This document shows, piece by piece, positions 1 through 6,039 of a stretch of DNA of 10,695 bases; position 1 is the stretch's first letter, and every line of letters starts with the position of its first letter. The stretch comes from Eggerthellaceae bacterium (GTDB taxonomy: Bacteria; Actinomycetota; Coriobacteriia; Coriobacteriales; Eggerthellaceae): NCBI GenBank assembly GCA_017559045.1, contig JAFYTB010000193.1:1-10695 (forward strand), read 5' to 3'. Position numbers and translations under genes: made by a program. The notes beneath the pieces are model-generated. The model was not told where the DNA came from, ran no database searches, and saw only the letters and a program-made list of their open reading frames with translations.

Positions 1-349
1 CGGCAAGGTCGGCGCCGAGAGCGCCGGCAAGGCCAACAGCACCGACGCCTACAAGGGCACGCCGCTCGAGGGCCGCGTGAACCTGCAGGCCTCCGTCGGC
101 AACGTGTGCCAGCAGGCGGCCATGGGCGCCGTCGACGTGGCGTTCGTCTATAGCTCCGACGTCTACCGCTTCGACGGCGTGCGCTCCGCGGGCGTCGTGC
201 CGGGCGACACGCATAAAGACATCATCTATCCCGCAGCCGTATGCTCCATCAGCGAGAACGCCCAGGCTGCGCAGGAGTTCCTGGAGTGGGCTGTCTCCGA
301 TCCCGAGGCCATCGCCATCTGGGAAAAGTGGGGCTTCCAGGTTCTCTAG
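1..349 (+). CDS. modA: ModA, molybdate ABC transporter substrate-binding protein (3' part)
   Basis: This is the C-terminal 115 residues of a periplasmic-binding-type protein; the gene begins upstream of the window, and the reading frame is open from base 2 to a TAG at 347-349. The visible part has the features of the second lobe of ModA: a segment ending VDVAFVYSSDV (a ligand-pocket strand in the family), then a YPAAV stretch and a C-terminal AAQEFLEWAVSDPEAIAIWEKWGF block, which matches the usual ModA ending of a helix plus 'KYGF'. By family knowledge it would be a secreted lipoprotein that captures molybdate or tungstate and delivers it to ModB. The identity is supported by modB and modC directly downstream. 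Codon third positions are unusually GC-rich: 104 of 115 codons end in G or C, and 69 of the first 70 do. Signal peptide and lipobox lie outside the window. Confidence 0.88.
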   Translation, partial: GKVGAESAGKANSTDAYKGTPLEGRVNLQASVGNVCQQAAMGAVDVAFVYSSDVYRFDGVRSAGVVPGDTHKDIIYPAAVCSISENAQAAQEFLEWAVSDPEAIAIWEKWGFQVL

Positions 350-388
350 CAAAAGCCCTGCGGGGCAACTCTAGAAGATCGAATTTTC

Positions 389-423
389 ACGAGAGTCGCA
401 GTGATTGCAAATGCGACTCTCGT
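389..423 (+). promoter_or_regulatory. Perfect 12-bp inverted repeat between modA and modB
   Basis: Arms 389-400 (ACGAGAGTCGCA) and 412-423 (TGCGACTCTCGT) pair perfectly around an 11-base loop. No T-run follows, so it is not a standard intrinsic terminator. It lies 39 bases after the modA stop and ends 29 bases before the modB start. In binding-protein operons such intercistronic hairpins often protect the upstream message from 3' exonucleases or partly stop transcription, so that more binding protein than permease is made; that role is inferred here. A protein operator is the alternative reading. Confidence 0.6.
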
Positions 424-452
424 AGCCATTGTAGGTAGAGGAAGGTAAGGGC

Positions 453-1187
453 ATGCTGGCAGAATTGGTCGCTTTCATGGGGACCGTAGATCTGAGCCCA
501 TTGTGGGTGACGCTCAAGACGACGGGCACTGCTATCGTTATCGTCGTTGTCCTGGGTCTTGCTGCGGCGTACTTCAGCCTGAAGATGCCGGAGCGAATTC
601 AGGACCTTGCCGATTCGCTGTTTACCATTCCCATGGTGCTTCCTCCGACGGTATGCGGCTTCCTTCTTCTGCTTCTGCTGGGTAGGAACAGTCCGGTGGG
701 CCAGTGGTTCATCGATATCGGTTTCCCCCTCGTGTTCAGTTGGCCTGCAACGGTCATTGCCGCAACGGTGGTTGCGTTCCCTCTGATGTATCGCAGCGCG
801 CGAGGCGCTTTCGAGGGCATCGACCGCAACATGCTCGATGCTGCTCGCACGCTTGGATGGAGCGAGCCGAAGATCTTCGTTCGCCTCATGATGCCCTTGG
901 CTTGGTCTTCGATCGCGGCGGGTACGGTGCTGGCGTTTGCGCGCGCTCTGGGCGAGTTCGGTGCCACGCTGTTCTTGGCTGGCAATTATCTGGGCGTTAC
1001 GCGCACCATTCCCATTGCCATCTACTTTGAGTGGATGAACGGCAATGTGGAAGCAGCTTTGTTCTGGACGTGCGTAATCCTGATCTTCAGCTTCGCGGTC
1101 ATTCTCCTGGTCAACCGTCTGGGAAGGCGTGCGACGGAGTATCGTGGCGGTCGCACGAAGAGCCATGGCGTAAAGAAGGTGGCGTAG
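453..1187 (+). CDS. modB: ModB, molybdate ABC transporter permease
   Basis: 244 residues, a normal length for ModB. It forms the membrane channel of the molybdate importer. Hydrophobic segments are visible at about residues 23-43, 53-77, 91-113, 147-178 and 200-220. The cytoplasmic coupling loop (EAA motif), which docks on the ATPase, lies at about 129-148 and reads DAARTLGWSEPKIFVRLMMP. The ModB-typical ARALGEFGAT follows at 163-172. The ATG at 453 is preceded by GAGGAAGG at 438-445 with 7-base spacing, which fixes the start. The stop (1185-1187) is one base before the modC start, so the two are translationally coupled. The arginine/lysine-rich C-terminus after the last membrane segment is consistent with a cytoplasmic tail. 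Family assignment is firm. Substrate (molybdate versus tungstate) is inferred from the operon. Confidence 0.95.
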   Translation: MLAELVAFMGTVDLSPLWVTLKTTGTAIVIVVVLGLAAAYFSLKMPERIQDLADSLFTIPMVLPPTVCGFLLLLLLGRNSPVGQWFIDIGFPLVFSWPATVIAATVVAFPLMYRSARGAFEGIDRNMLDAARTLGWSEPKIFVRLMMPLAWSSIAAGTVLAFARALGEFGATLFLAGNYLGVTRTIPIAIYFEWMNGNVEAALFWTCVILIFSFAVILLVNRLGRRATEYRGGRTKSHGVKKVA

Positions 1188-1188
1188 C

Positions 1189-2307
1189 ATGAGTCTTGAG
1201 GTACGTATTAAGAAGCGCTTCTCCTCGTTTACTCTCGACGTAGATTTCACGGCGAAGGACGAAACTCTGGGATTCCTCGGTGCGTCTGGCTGCGGAAAGA
1301 GCCTTACGCTGCGCTGTATTGCCGGTGTGGAAACGCCCGATGAGGGCCGTATCGTTGTGAACGGCCGCGTGTTCTTTGATTCCGAAGCTGGCGTGAATCT
1401 GTCTCCGCAGCAGCGCAAGACGGGTCTTTTGTTCCAGAACTACATGCTGTTCCCCAATCTGACGGTGGCTGAAAACGTCGCGGCCGGTTTGGGTCGCGAT
1501 GTCTCGAAGGAGCGCATGAAGGAGCTGGTGGCAGCCGAGCTGAAGCGATTCGGCCTTGAGGGCTTTGGCGACCGCTATCCCGCTCAGCTTTCCGGTGGTC
1601 AGCAGCAGCGCGTTGCGCTGGCTCGCATGCTTGCAGCAAAACCCGATGTGCTCATGCTGGACGAGCCCTTCTCCGCGCTTGATGCGCATCTGCGAGGGGT
1701 TTTGGAGCAGAGCATGGCTGGCGTCTTCGCGTCGTTCGAAGGCACGGTTTTGTATGTGAGCCATGATATCGATGAGGCTCTGAGATTCTGCGACCGCGTT
1801 GCGGTGGTGGAGTCTGGTCGAATCGTGGAGACGGTTTCTGGCGACGAGCTGGTGACCAATCCGAAGACGGCTGCGGGTCTTAAGCTTTCGGGTTGCAAGA
1901 ACGTGACTCCGGCGGTGAAGCTGGACGAGCACGGCGTGTGGCTTCCGAAGTGGGGCGTGTCGCTTGAGGTGGAAGGCGGCGTGCCCGACGATATGACGTC
2001 TTGCGGCGTGAGGGCGCGTTTCATTGAGCGCGCTGAAGGGCCGGGGCTGAATTGTTTCCGTATGCGCGTCGACCGTGTGAGCGACTCGCGTTTTGAGCGT
2101 ACGCTGCTGTTGGGTTTTGTGGATCGCGACGACCGAGATGCTCCGGCCGTTGAGGCGAACGAAGACGAGATGAAGTACCTGCATCAGCATCTGATCTGGC
2201 GCGTTTCGAAGCCGATGGGGTCGACGGATGAGGTTTCTGCACTACCTGAGCGCGGCGATGAGCTGTGGATGTATATTCCGCCGCATCGCGTTCATCTGGT
2301 GAAGTAA
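1189..2307 (+). CDS. modC: ModC, molybdate ABC transporter ATP-binding protein
   Basis: 372 residues; powers molybdate import. All nucleotide-binding motifs are present: Walker A GASGCGKS at 31-38, Q-loop Gln83, signature LSGGQ at 134-138, Walker B VLMLDEP at 154-160, D-loop SALD at 162-165, and switch His192 in SHDIDEA. The signature is followed by QQRVALAR. Residues about 240-372 form a C-terminal extension of the kind that carries the TOBE/Mop-like regulatory domain in ModC proteins. Here it is divergent, so oxyanion binding by it is uncertain. The ATG at 1189 lies one base after the modB stop. Its ribosome site (AGAAGG near 1173-1178) is inside the modB end. The gene is followed after 57 bases by the mogA-type gene on the same strand with no terminator between, consistent with a single modABC-mog operon. 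Confidence 0.94.
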   Translation: MSLEVRIKKRFSSFTLDVDFTAKDETLGFLGASGCGKSLTLRCIAGVETPDEGRIVVNGRVFFDSEAGVNLSPQQRKTGLLFQNYMLFPNLTVAENVAAGLGRDVSKERMKELVAAELKRFGLEGFGDRYPAQLSGGQQQRVALARMLAAKPDVLMLDEPFSALDAHLRGVLEQSMAGVFASFEGTVLYVSHDIDEALRFCDRVAVVESGRIVETVSGDELVTNPKTAAGLKLSGCKNVTPAVKLDEHGVWLPKWGVSLEVEGGVPDDMTSCGVRARFIERAEGPGLNCFRMRVDRVSDSRFERTLLLGFVDRDDRDAPAVEANEDEMKYLHQHLIWRVSKPMGSTDEVSALPERGDELWMYIPPHRVHLVK

Positions 2308-2364
2308 TTGAAGCAGCCGGGCATTACTCGAGCTGTGTAGCGATTTTCGAGAAAGGATCGAAGG

Positions 2365-2931
2365 ATGGGACATCATCACGATCATCATGACCATGGTCAT
2401 GAGCACCATCATCACGAGCACGGCCATGGCCACCATCATGACCATGCGGAGGAGAAGGTGAATCTGAAGCTCGCCATCATTACGTGCTCGGATACGCGCA
2501 CGTTGGAAGAGGACACGGCGGGTGCGGCACTCGAGTCCTTCATCGCTGAGGCTGGTTGGACCTGCGTTGACCGATCTCTGGTCAAGGACGAGCGCGCCGA
2601 TATTGCGGCGGCCATTGTGCATGCTGTCGATGATCTGGCTGTCGATATCGTCCTGACCTGCGGCGGTAGCGGCCTGTCTCTGCGCGATGTTACGCCTGAG
2701 GCCACCATGGACGTGTGCGATCGCAACGTTCCCGGTATTGCCGAGGCCATGAGGCAGTACAGCCTGCGCATCACTCCGCATGCCATGCTGTCCCGCGCGG
2801 TTTGCATGCAGCGTGGACGTTGTCTGGTCATCAACCTTCCTGGCAGCAAGAAGGCAGCTACGGAAAACTGGGAAGCCATTGGAGGCATCCTGCCCCATGC
2901 CGTGAAGATGGCTAATGGCGGCGGTCACTAA
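2365..2931 (+). CDS. mogA: MogA/MoaB-family molybdopterin adenylyltransferase with His-rich leader
   Basis: 188 residues. The MogA/MoaB fold runs from about residue 33 to 181. It has the conserved substrate-binding TCGGSGLSLRDVTPEAT at 98-114 and the PGSKKA loop at 159-164. By family knowledge it adenylylates molybdopterin, preparing it for metal insertion to give molybdenum cofactor. In this window that step is linked to molybdate uptake by the upstream modABC. The unusual part is the N-terminus: 17 of the first 27 residues are histidine, interspersed with Asp, Glu and Gly, and the protein also ends in GGGH. This resembles metal-storage or delivery tails in other metallocentre proteins (HypB is the familiar case), but the metal is unknown. 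The ATG at 2365 follows GAAAGGA (2351-2357) at 7-base spacing, so the His tract is translated and is not a misplaced start. MoaB versus MogA cannot be separated from sequence alone. Confidence 0.88.
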   Translation: MGHHHDHHDHGHEHHHHEHGHGHHHDHAEEKVNLKLAIITCSDTRTLEEDTAGAALESFIAEAGWTCVDRSLVKDERADIAAAIVHAVDDLAVDIVLTCGGSGLSLRDVTPEATMDVCDRNVPGIAEAMRQYSLRITPHAMLSRAVCMQRGRCLVINLPGSKKAATENWEAIGGILPHAVKMANGGGH

Positions 2932-2948
2932 TTGCCGATTTTGGATAC

Positions 2949-2979
2949 AAAAAATGCCCTCATTTGAGGGCATTTTTTT
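2949..2979. terminator. Bidirectional intrinsic terminator between mogA and uraA
   Basis: A 13-bp perfect stem joins 2949-2961 and 2966-2978 around a 4-base loop (ATTT), with a GC core TGCCCTC/GAGGGCA. It carries a run of seven T on the + strand and six A on the opposite arm, so it works in both directions. It ends the modABC-mogA transcript and, from the other side, the uraA transcript, whose stop codon lies at 2995-2997. Confidence 0.93.
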
Positions 2980-2994
2980 GCTAAGCAATTGTTC

Positions 2995-4308
2995 TTATTT
3001 CTCGTCGTTAGGCAGAACGGCGTTCAGGATGATGCCGATAAGCGAGCCGATGGCCAGACCGGAGAGAGAAATGGTGATGGTGCCAACGGGGATGACGATG
3101 GCGCCTGCAGCGCTGTAGGCGATGCCGATCGACAGCACGAGGATGAGCGCGGCAATGATGACGTTGCGGCTCTTCGTGAAGTTAACCTGATTCTCAATGA
3201 GGTTGCGCACGCCGACGGCGGAGATCATGCCGTACAGGATGAGCGAAACGCCGCCGATGACGCATGCGGGCATAGCACCGATGATAGCTGCGAACTTCGG
3301 GCAGAAGGAGAAGAGGATGGCGAAGACAGCCGCGATGCGAACAACGCGCGGGTCGAAGACCTTCGTGAGTGCCAGAACGCCAGTGTTCTCGCCGTAGGTG
3401 GTGTTAGCCGGTGCACCGAACAGCGAAGCCAGGATGGTGGCAAGGCCGTCGCCGAGCAGGGTGCGGTGCAGGCCAGGCTCTGCGATGAAGTTGCGGTTGG
3501 TGGTGGAGCTGATGGCGGAGATGTCGCCGATGTGCTCGATCATGGTTGCAAGTGCGAGCGGCATGATGGTGATGATGGCGGTAATGGCGAGGCCCGTGTC
3601 GATGCCGCCGGCAAACAGGCTGAAGACCGTCTGATCCCACACGACGGGGAGGCCGATCCATGCAGCGTCGGCTACGCCGGAGAAGTCAACTTCGCCAAGG
3701 GCGATTGCTGCGAGGTAGGAAACGATGACGCCCATGAGAATGGGGATGATCTTGATCATGCCGCGGCCGAAGACGTTGCACACGATGACGGTCAGGATGG
3801 CGATGATGGCAACCAGCCAGTTCGTGGAGCAGTTTGCGACGGCGGAGCTCGAAAGGATCAGGCCGATGCAGATAACGATGGGGCCAGTAACCACGGGCGG
3901 GAAGAAGCGCATGACCTTTTCCGCGCCAAAAACCTTGAACAGAGCGGAAAGCACCAGATAGAGCAGACCGGCGCAGGCGACACCCAGGCAGGCGTAGGGC
4001 AGAAGCGTGGGGTCACCGTTCGGTGCGATGGCCTGATAGCCTGCAATGAATGCGAACGAGGATCCGAGGAATGCGGGAACTTTGCCCTTCGAAAGGAAGT
4101 GGAACAGCAGCGTGCCGATACCGGCAAGCAGCAGCGTCACCTGAACCGAAAGGCCCGTCAGGACCGGCACCAAGATGGTAGCGCCGAACATGGCGAACAT
4201 ATGCTGCAGGCCGAACAGCAGCATCTTGGGCTTACCGAGCGTCGTCGCGTCGTAAATTGCGTCGGGTGCGTCGGCAGAACCCATAGTGGGGGTTTCCTTG
4301 TCTGCCAA
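2995..4308 (-). CDS. uraA: UraA-type uracil permease (NCS2 family)
   Basis: 437 residues, normal for NCS2 nucleobase/cation symporters, with many hydrophobic segments (the family has 14). Family hallmarks include FGLQHMFAMFGATILVP at 32-48, FLGSSFAFI at 80-88, PGLHRTLLGDGLAT at 278-291, and the substrate-site segment NTTYGENTG at 302-310 with Glu307. The other substrate-site helix reads MIEHIGD (256-262): Glu258 is kept, but the residue aligned with E. coli UraA His245 is Asp262. The start is TTG at 4308 with a strong GAGGAGGAG site at 4315-4323; the first ATG would be residue 9. It stands divergent to upp, so import and phosphoribosylation of uracil are paired. Xanthine or another nucleobase is possible, but the motifs and neighbour favour uracil. 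The stop is TAA, followed by the shared terminator. Confidence 0.93.
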   Translation of the reverse strand: MADKETPTMGSADAPDAIYDATTLGKPKMLLFGLQHMFAMFGATILVPVLTGLSVQVTLLLAGIGTLLFHFLSKGKVPAFLGSSFAFIAGYQAIAPNGDPTLLPYACLGVACAGLLYLVLSALFKVFGAEKVMRFFPPVVTGPIVICIGLILSSSAVANCSTNWLVAIIAILTVIVCNVFGRGMIKIIPILMGVIVSYLAAIALGEVDFSGVADAAWIGLPVVWDQTVFSLFAGGIDTGLAITAIITIMPLALATMIEHIGDISAISSTTNRNFIAEPGLHRTLLGDGLATILASLFGAPANTTYGENTGVLALTKVFDPRVVRIAAVFAILFSFCPKFAAIIGAMPACVIGGVSLILYGMISAVGVRNLIENQVNFTKSRNVIIAALILVLSIGIAYSAAGAIVIPVGTITISLSGLAIGSLIGIILNAVLPNDEK

Positions 4309-4323
4309 GTAGATCTCCTCCTC
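4306..4323 (-). promoter_or_regulatory. Ribosome binding site and TTG start of uraA
   Basis: Read on the minus strand, GAGGAGGAG (4323-4315) is followed by six bases (ATCTAC) and TTG (4308-4306). This near-perfect Shine-Dalgarno decides for the TTG over the internal ATG eight codons later at 4284. Confidence 0.85.
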
Positions 4324-4358
4324 ATGCGTTGTGACTCTTGCTAATTAACGGCTTGCGC

Positions 4359-4374
4359 CAGGGCTTCTGCCCTG
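4359..4374 (-). promoter_or_regulatory. Short hairpin in the uraA leader
   Basis: A 6-bp perfect stem, CAGGGC (4359-4364) and GCCCTG (4369-4374), with a 4-base loop; three further pairs are possible across one bulged base. It lies about 50 bases upstream of the uraA start. It has no T-run, so it is not a terminator as it stands. No PyrR-type binding loop was recognised. Function unknown. Confidence 0.4.
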
Positions 4375-4493
4375 AGCGAAAACTGAGCATCCTGGCATGT
4401 GCGGAGGGTTCCAAGGATCGTGTCGTGCTGCCTGTGATCGTTGGGAAGCTGGAAATCCTCCGAGCTCTTCGCGCACGCTTGGCTGCCGCGATG

Positions 4494-4501
4494 ATTATAA
4501 T
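4494..4501. promoter_or_regulatory. Palindromic -10 element (ATTATAAT), possibly shared by upp and uraA
   Basis: The + strand has a perfect TATAAT at 4496-4501. The minus strand has a perfect TATAAT across 4499-4494, because the octamer is self-complementary. Neither side has a good -35 hexamer at 16-18 bases: TTGGCT (+) and TTGGAA (-) both lie only 11 bases away. For upp the leader would be about 50 bases; for uraA about 180 bases. The rest of the 249-base intergenic region holds no other gene that I can support. Confidence 0.45.
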
Positions 4502-4557
4502 GGACAGCGTTTCCAAGAATAGGCTGGTAGGCTCCGAAAAATGCAAAGGTTGGTGCC

Positions 4558-5187
4558 ATGAGTACAGTTCACGTTCTCGATCATCCGCTCATTTCCGACA
4601 AGCTGACTCGCATGCGTCGCAAGGAGACCACGTCGCAGGAGTTTCGTCTGCTCCTGAAGGAGATCTCCCTTCTGATGGGCTATGAGGTAACGCGCAATTT
4701 TGAGACGAAGATGGTCCCTACGGAAACGCCGATCTGAGAGGGCGAGTTCCCTATGCTGAAGGAGAATTTCTTCACCATCGTGCCTATTCTGCGCGCGGGT
4801 ATCGGCATGGTTGATGGCTTGCTTGAGCTTATGCCGTTTGCACATGTTGGTCATATGGGCCTGTACCGCGATGAGGAGACTCATCAGCCGGTTGAGTACT
4901 ACTGCAAGATGCCTCCTAACGTTGAGGACTCGGTGATCATCGTTGTTGATCCCATGCTGGCAACGGGCGGAAGCGCAGCTGACACGCTTGACAACCTGAA
5001 GCGTCGCGGATGCAAGAACATTCGCTTGATGAATCTGGTTGCTGCTCCTGAGGGCATTAAGGTTGTGCAGGATCGTCATCCCGACGTCGACATTTATGTT
5101 GCGGCTGTCGACGATTGCCTGAATGAGAAGGCCTACATCGTTCCTGGCCTCGGCGACGCAGGTGACCGTATTTTCGGTACGAAGTAG
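4558..5187 (+). pseudogene. upp: Uracil phosphoribosyltransferase, interrupted by in-frame TGA at codon 60
   Basis: Read through, this is a 209-codon upp of normal length, starting ATG at 4558 (AAAGG at 4545-4549, spacing 8) and ending TAG. The enzyme converts uracil and PRPP to UMP. The N-terminal part (VHVLDHPLISDKLTRMR) and the rest (VPILRAGIGMVDG; PRPP loop VDPMLATGGSA; C-terminal YIVPGLGDAGDRIFGTK) all match the family and stay in one frame. The only defect is TGA at 4735-4737, between TPI and EGEFPMLKEN. One base change from CGA, GGA or TGC/TGG would explain it. Translation could restart at ATG 4753, giving a 144-residue C-terminal piece with the PRPP loop but without the first 65 residues; activity of that piece is doubtful. 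A sequencing error, a recent nonsense mutation, or UGA readthrough cannot be separated here. Confidence 0.85.
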
Positions 5188-5267
5188 TTTCACTCGAATT
5201 CTGCGGAGCGAATCGAATCTTATAAGAAGCAAAGCGGAACTTGTAGGACAGAAAGTGTGTCCGATTT

Positions 5268-5299
5268 CGGGCGTTGACGCAGGTCAGCGCCCGTTTTTT
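5268..5299 (+). terminator. Intrinsic terminator after upp
   Basis: Arms 5268-5278 (CGGGCGTTGAC) and 5283-5293 (GTCAGCGCCCG) form an 11-bp stem with one G-U pair and a 4-base loop, followed by six T (5294-5299). It lies 80 bases after the upp stop. Confidence 0.9.
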
Positions 5300-5347
5300 A
5301 TGAGAAAAGTCGGTTGGCCCAGCTGAGGTAATTCGTAAGAAAAAGAG

Positions 5348-5380
5348 AAGACCCGTGGAGGGGGTTCCACGGGTCTTTTT
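5348..5380. terminator. Strong hairpin terminator, probably bidirectional, between upp and the GNAT gene
   Basis: A perfect 12-bp stem joins AAGACCCGTGGA (5348-5359) and TCCACGGGTCTT (5366-5377), with a 6-base G-rich loop. T-run on the + side to 5380 and an A-rich tract (from about 5337) on the other, which reads as a pyrimidine/T-rich tail on the minus strand. It is a second stop for upp transcripts and the only visible terminator for the GNAT/activase unit. Between it and 5481 a further 7-bp stem (5381-5387 with 5407-5413) is present, but no gene. Confidence 0.88.
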
Positions 5381-5481
5381 GTGGTGCTAGCCAGACGAGG
5401 AGAGCCGCACCACCCAGTTAAGCAAAGAGGAGAGGAGAGTGCATTTGACGAACGGCGAGGCGGCTAGTCGCTCAGAGCGCC

Positions 5482-6030
5482 CTAAAACGTGTGAGCGCCT
5501 ATCTCGTAGATCTTTGAGCAATGATCGGACTCGCATACGAACTGGAATCCAAGACGTTCGGAGAGGCGAGCTCCATCGGCGGTGACGTTGTCGACGATCA
5601 CGCGAGAGCAGCGGCCCGCCTGAATCGCCTTGGAATATGGTTCGGCGGCTTTCGCCAAGAGTGTGCGGGCAAGTCCTCGTCCTTGCCATTCGGGTGCAAG
5701 CACTATGCACGAAAGGAAAAGCTCGAAAGAAGTGTTGGGTTCGAGCCCTTCTCCAGGGAGGGGAAGGATATCTTCCCAGGTCATCTCCGCATCATTAAAG
5801 CTTCCTGCCAGGATTTGCTCGAACAGCGCGGTTTCGATGGGAAGCAGGTTGGCGAATCCAATTACGCGATCTTCCTCAAGTAGCGCGACGATCGAGTGCG
5901 GACGCTGCCGATACCATTCGTATGCCTCTGATGCTGGCGTAATGAATTCGCGTGAGTAGCAAGTCGCCTCGAGTTCTTCCATATGCTCGAAGTGCGCAAA
6001 ATCCAAGGTATGTTCGAACGAGATGCCCAT
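5482..6030 (-). CDS. GNAT-family N-acetyltransferase
   Basis: 182 residues, the usual length of a single GNAT domain. The acetyl-CoA-binding motif A is visible as CIVLAPEWQGRGLARTLLAKA at about 108-128, with the QGRGLA pyrophosphate loop at 116-121. Beta-4 (ELFLSCIVL) precedes it. A C-terminal ARLSERLGFQFVCE (154-167) corresponds to motif B, where the 'GF' turn is typical. It transfers an acetyl group from acetyl-CoA to an amine; the acceptor cannot be told. The ATG at 6030 lies only 9 bases after the stop of the 1334-residue protein, without a clear Shine-Dalgarno, which suggests translational coupling and a shared transcript. Whether its target is linked to the upstream activase is unknown. 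Stop is TAG. Confidence 0.85.
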   Translation of the reverse strand: MGISFEHTLDFAHFEHMEELEATCYSREFITPASEAYEWYRQRPHSIVALLEEDRVIGFANLLPIETALFEQILAGSFNDAEMTWEDILPLPGEGLEPNTSFELFLSCIVLAPEWQGRGLARTLLAKAAEPYSKAIQAGRCSRVIVDNVTADGARLSERLGFQFVCESDHCSKIYEIGAHTF

Positions 6031-6039
6031 GGGCTCATT

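Noticed and set aside
350..452. Molybdenum-cofactor riboswitch before modB
   Set aside because: Only one simple hairpin is present; the multi-stem architecture of the Moco RNA motif is not seen.
387..2190. Long minus-strand open frames opposite modB and modC (387-1418 and 1111-2190)
   Set aside because: Arg/His/Gln-rich translations without domains, fully antisense to well-supported mod genes, and no ribosome sites or terminators that fit them.
2989..4344. Long + strand open frame of 451 codons opposite uraA
   Set aside because: Its translation is an acidic, low-complexity Asp/Gly/Glu/Arg string with no family features. The opposite strand encodes a clear NCS2 permease with a strong ribosome site, so this is a shadow of its codon bias.
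4309..4557. PyrR-type attenuator or riboswitch in the uraA/upp intergenic region
   Set aside because: I searched by eye for a PyrR binding loop and for a terminator/antiterminator pair with a T-run and found neither; only an isolated 6-bp hairpin and a weak long-range pairing are present.
4738..4756. SECIS-like hairpin right after the upp TGA
   Set aside because: Only four pairs (AGGG with CCCT) around a 6-base loop, starting two bases after the UGA. Known bacterial SECIS hairpins are longer and have their apical loop farther downstream.
4495..5232. Minus-strand open frame of 245 codons opposite upp
   Set aside because: No recognisable domain; its coding strand complement is a clear, though interrupted, upp. 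It is not a replacement gene.
5381..5413. Third hairpin (GTGGTGC with GCACCAC) after the two terminators
   Set aside because: Seven pairs around a 19-base loop with no T-run on either strand; too weak to call as a terminator or an attachment site.
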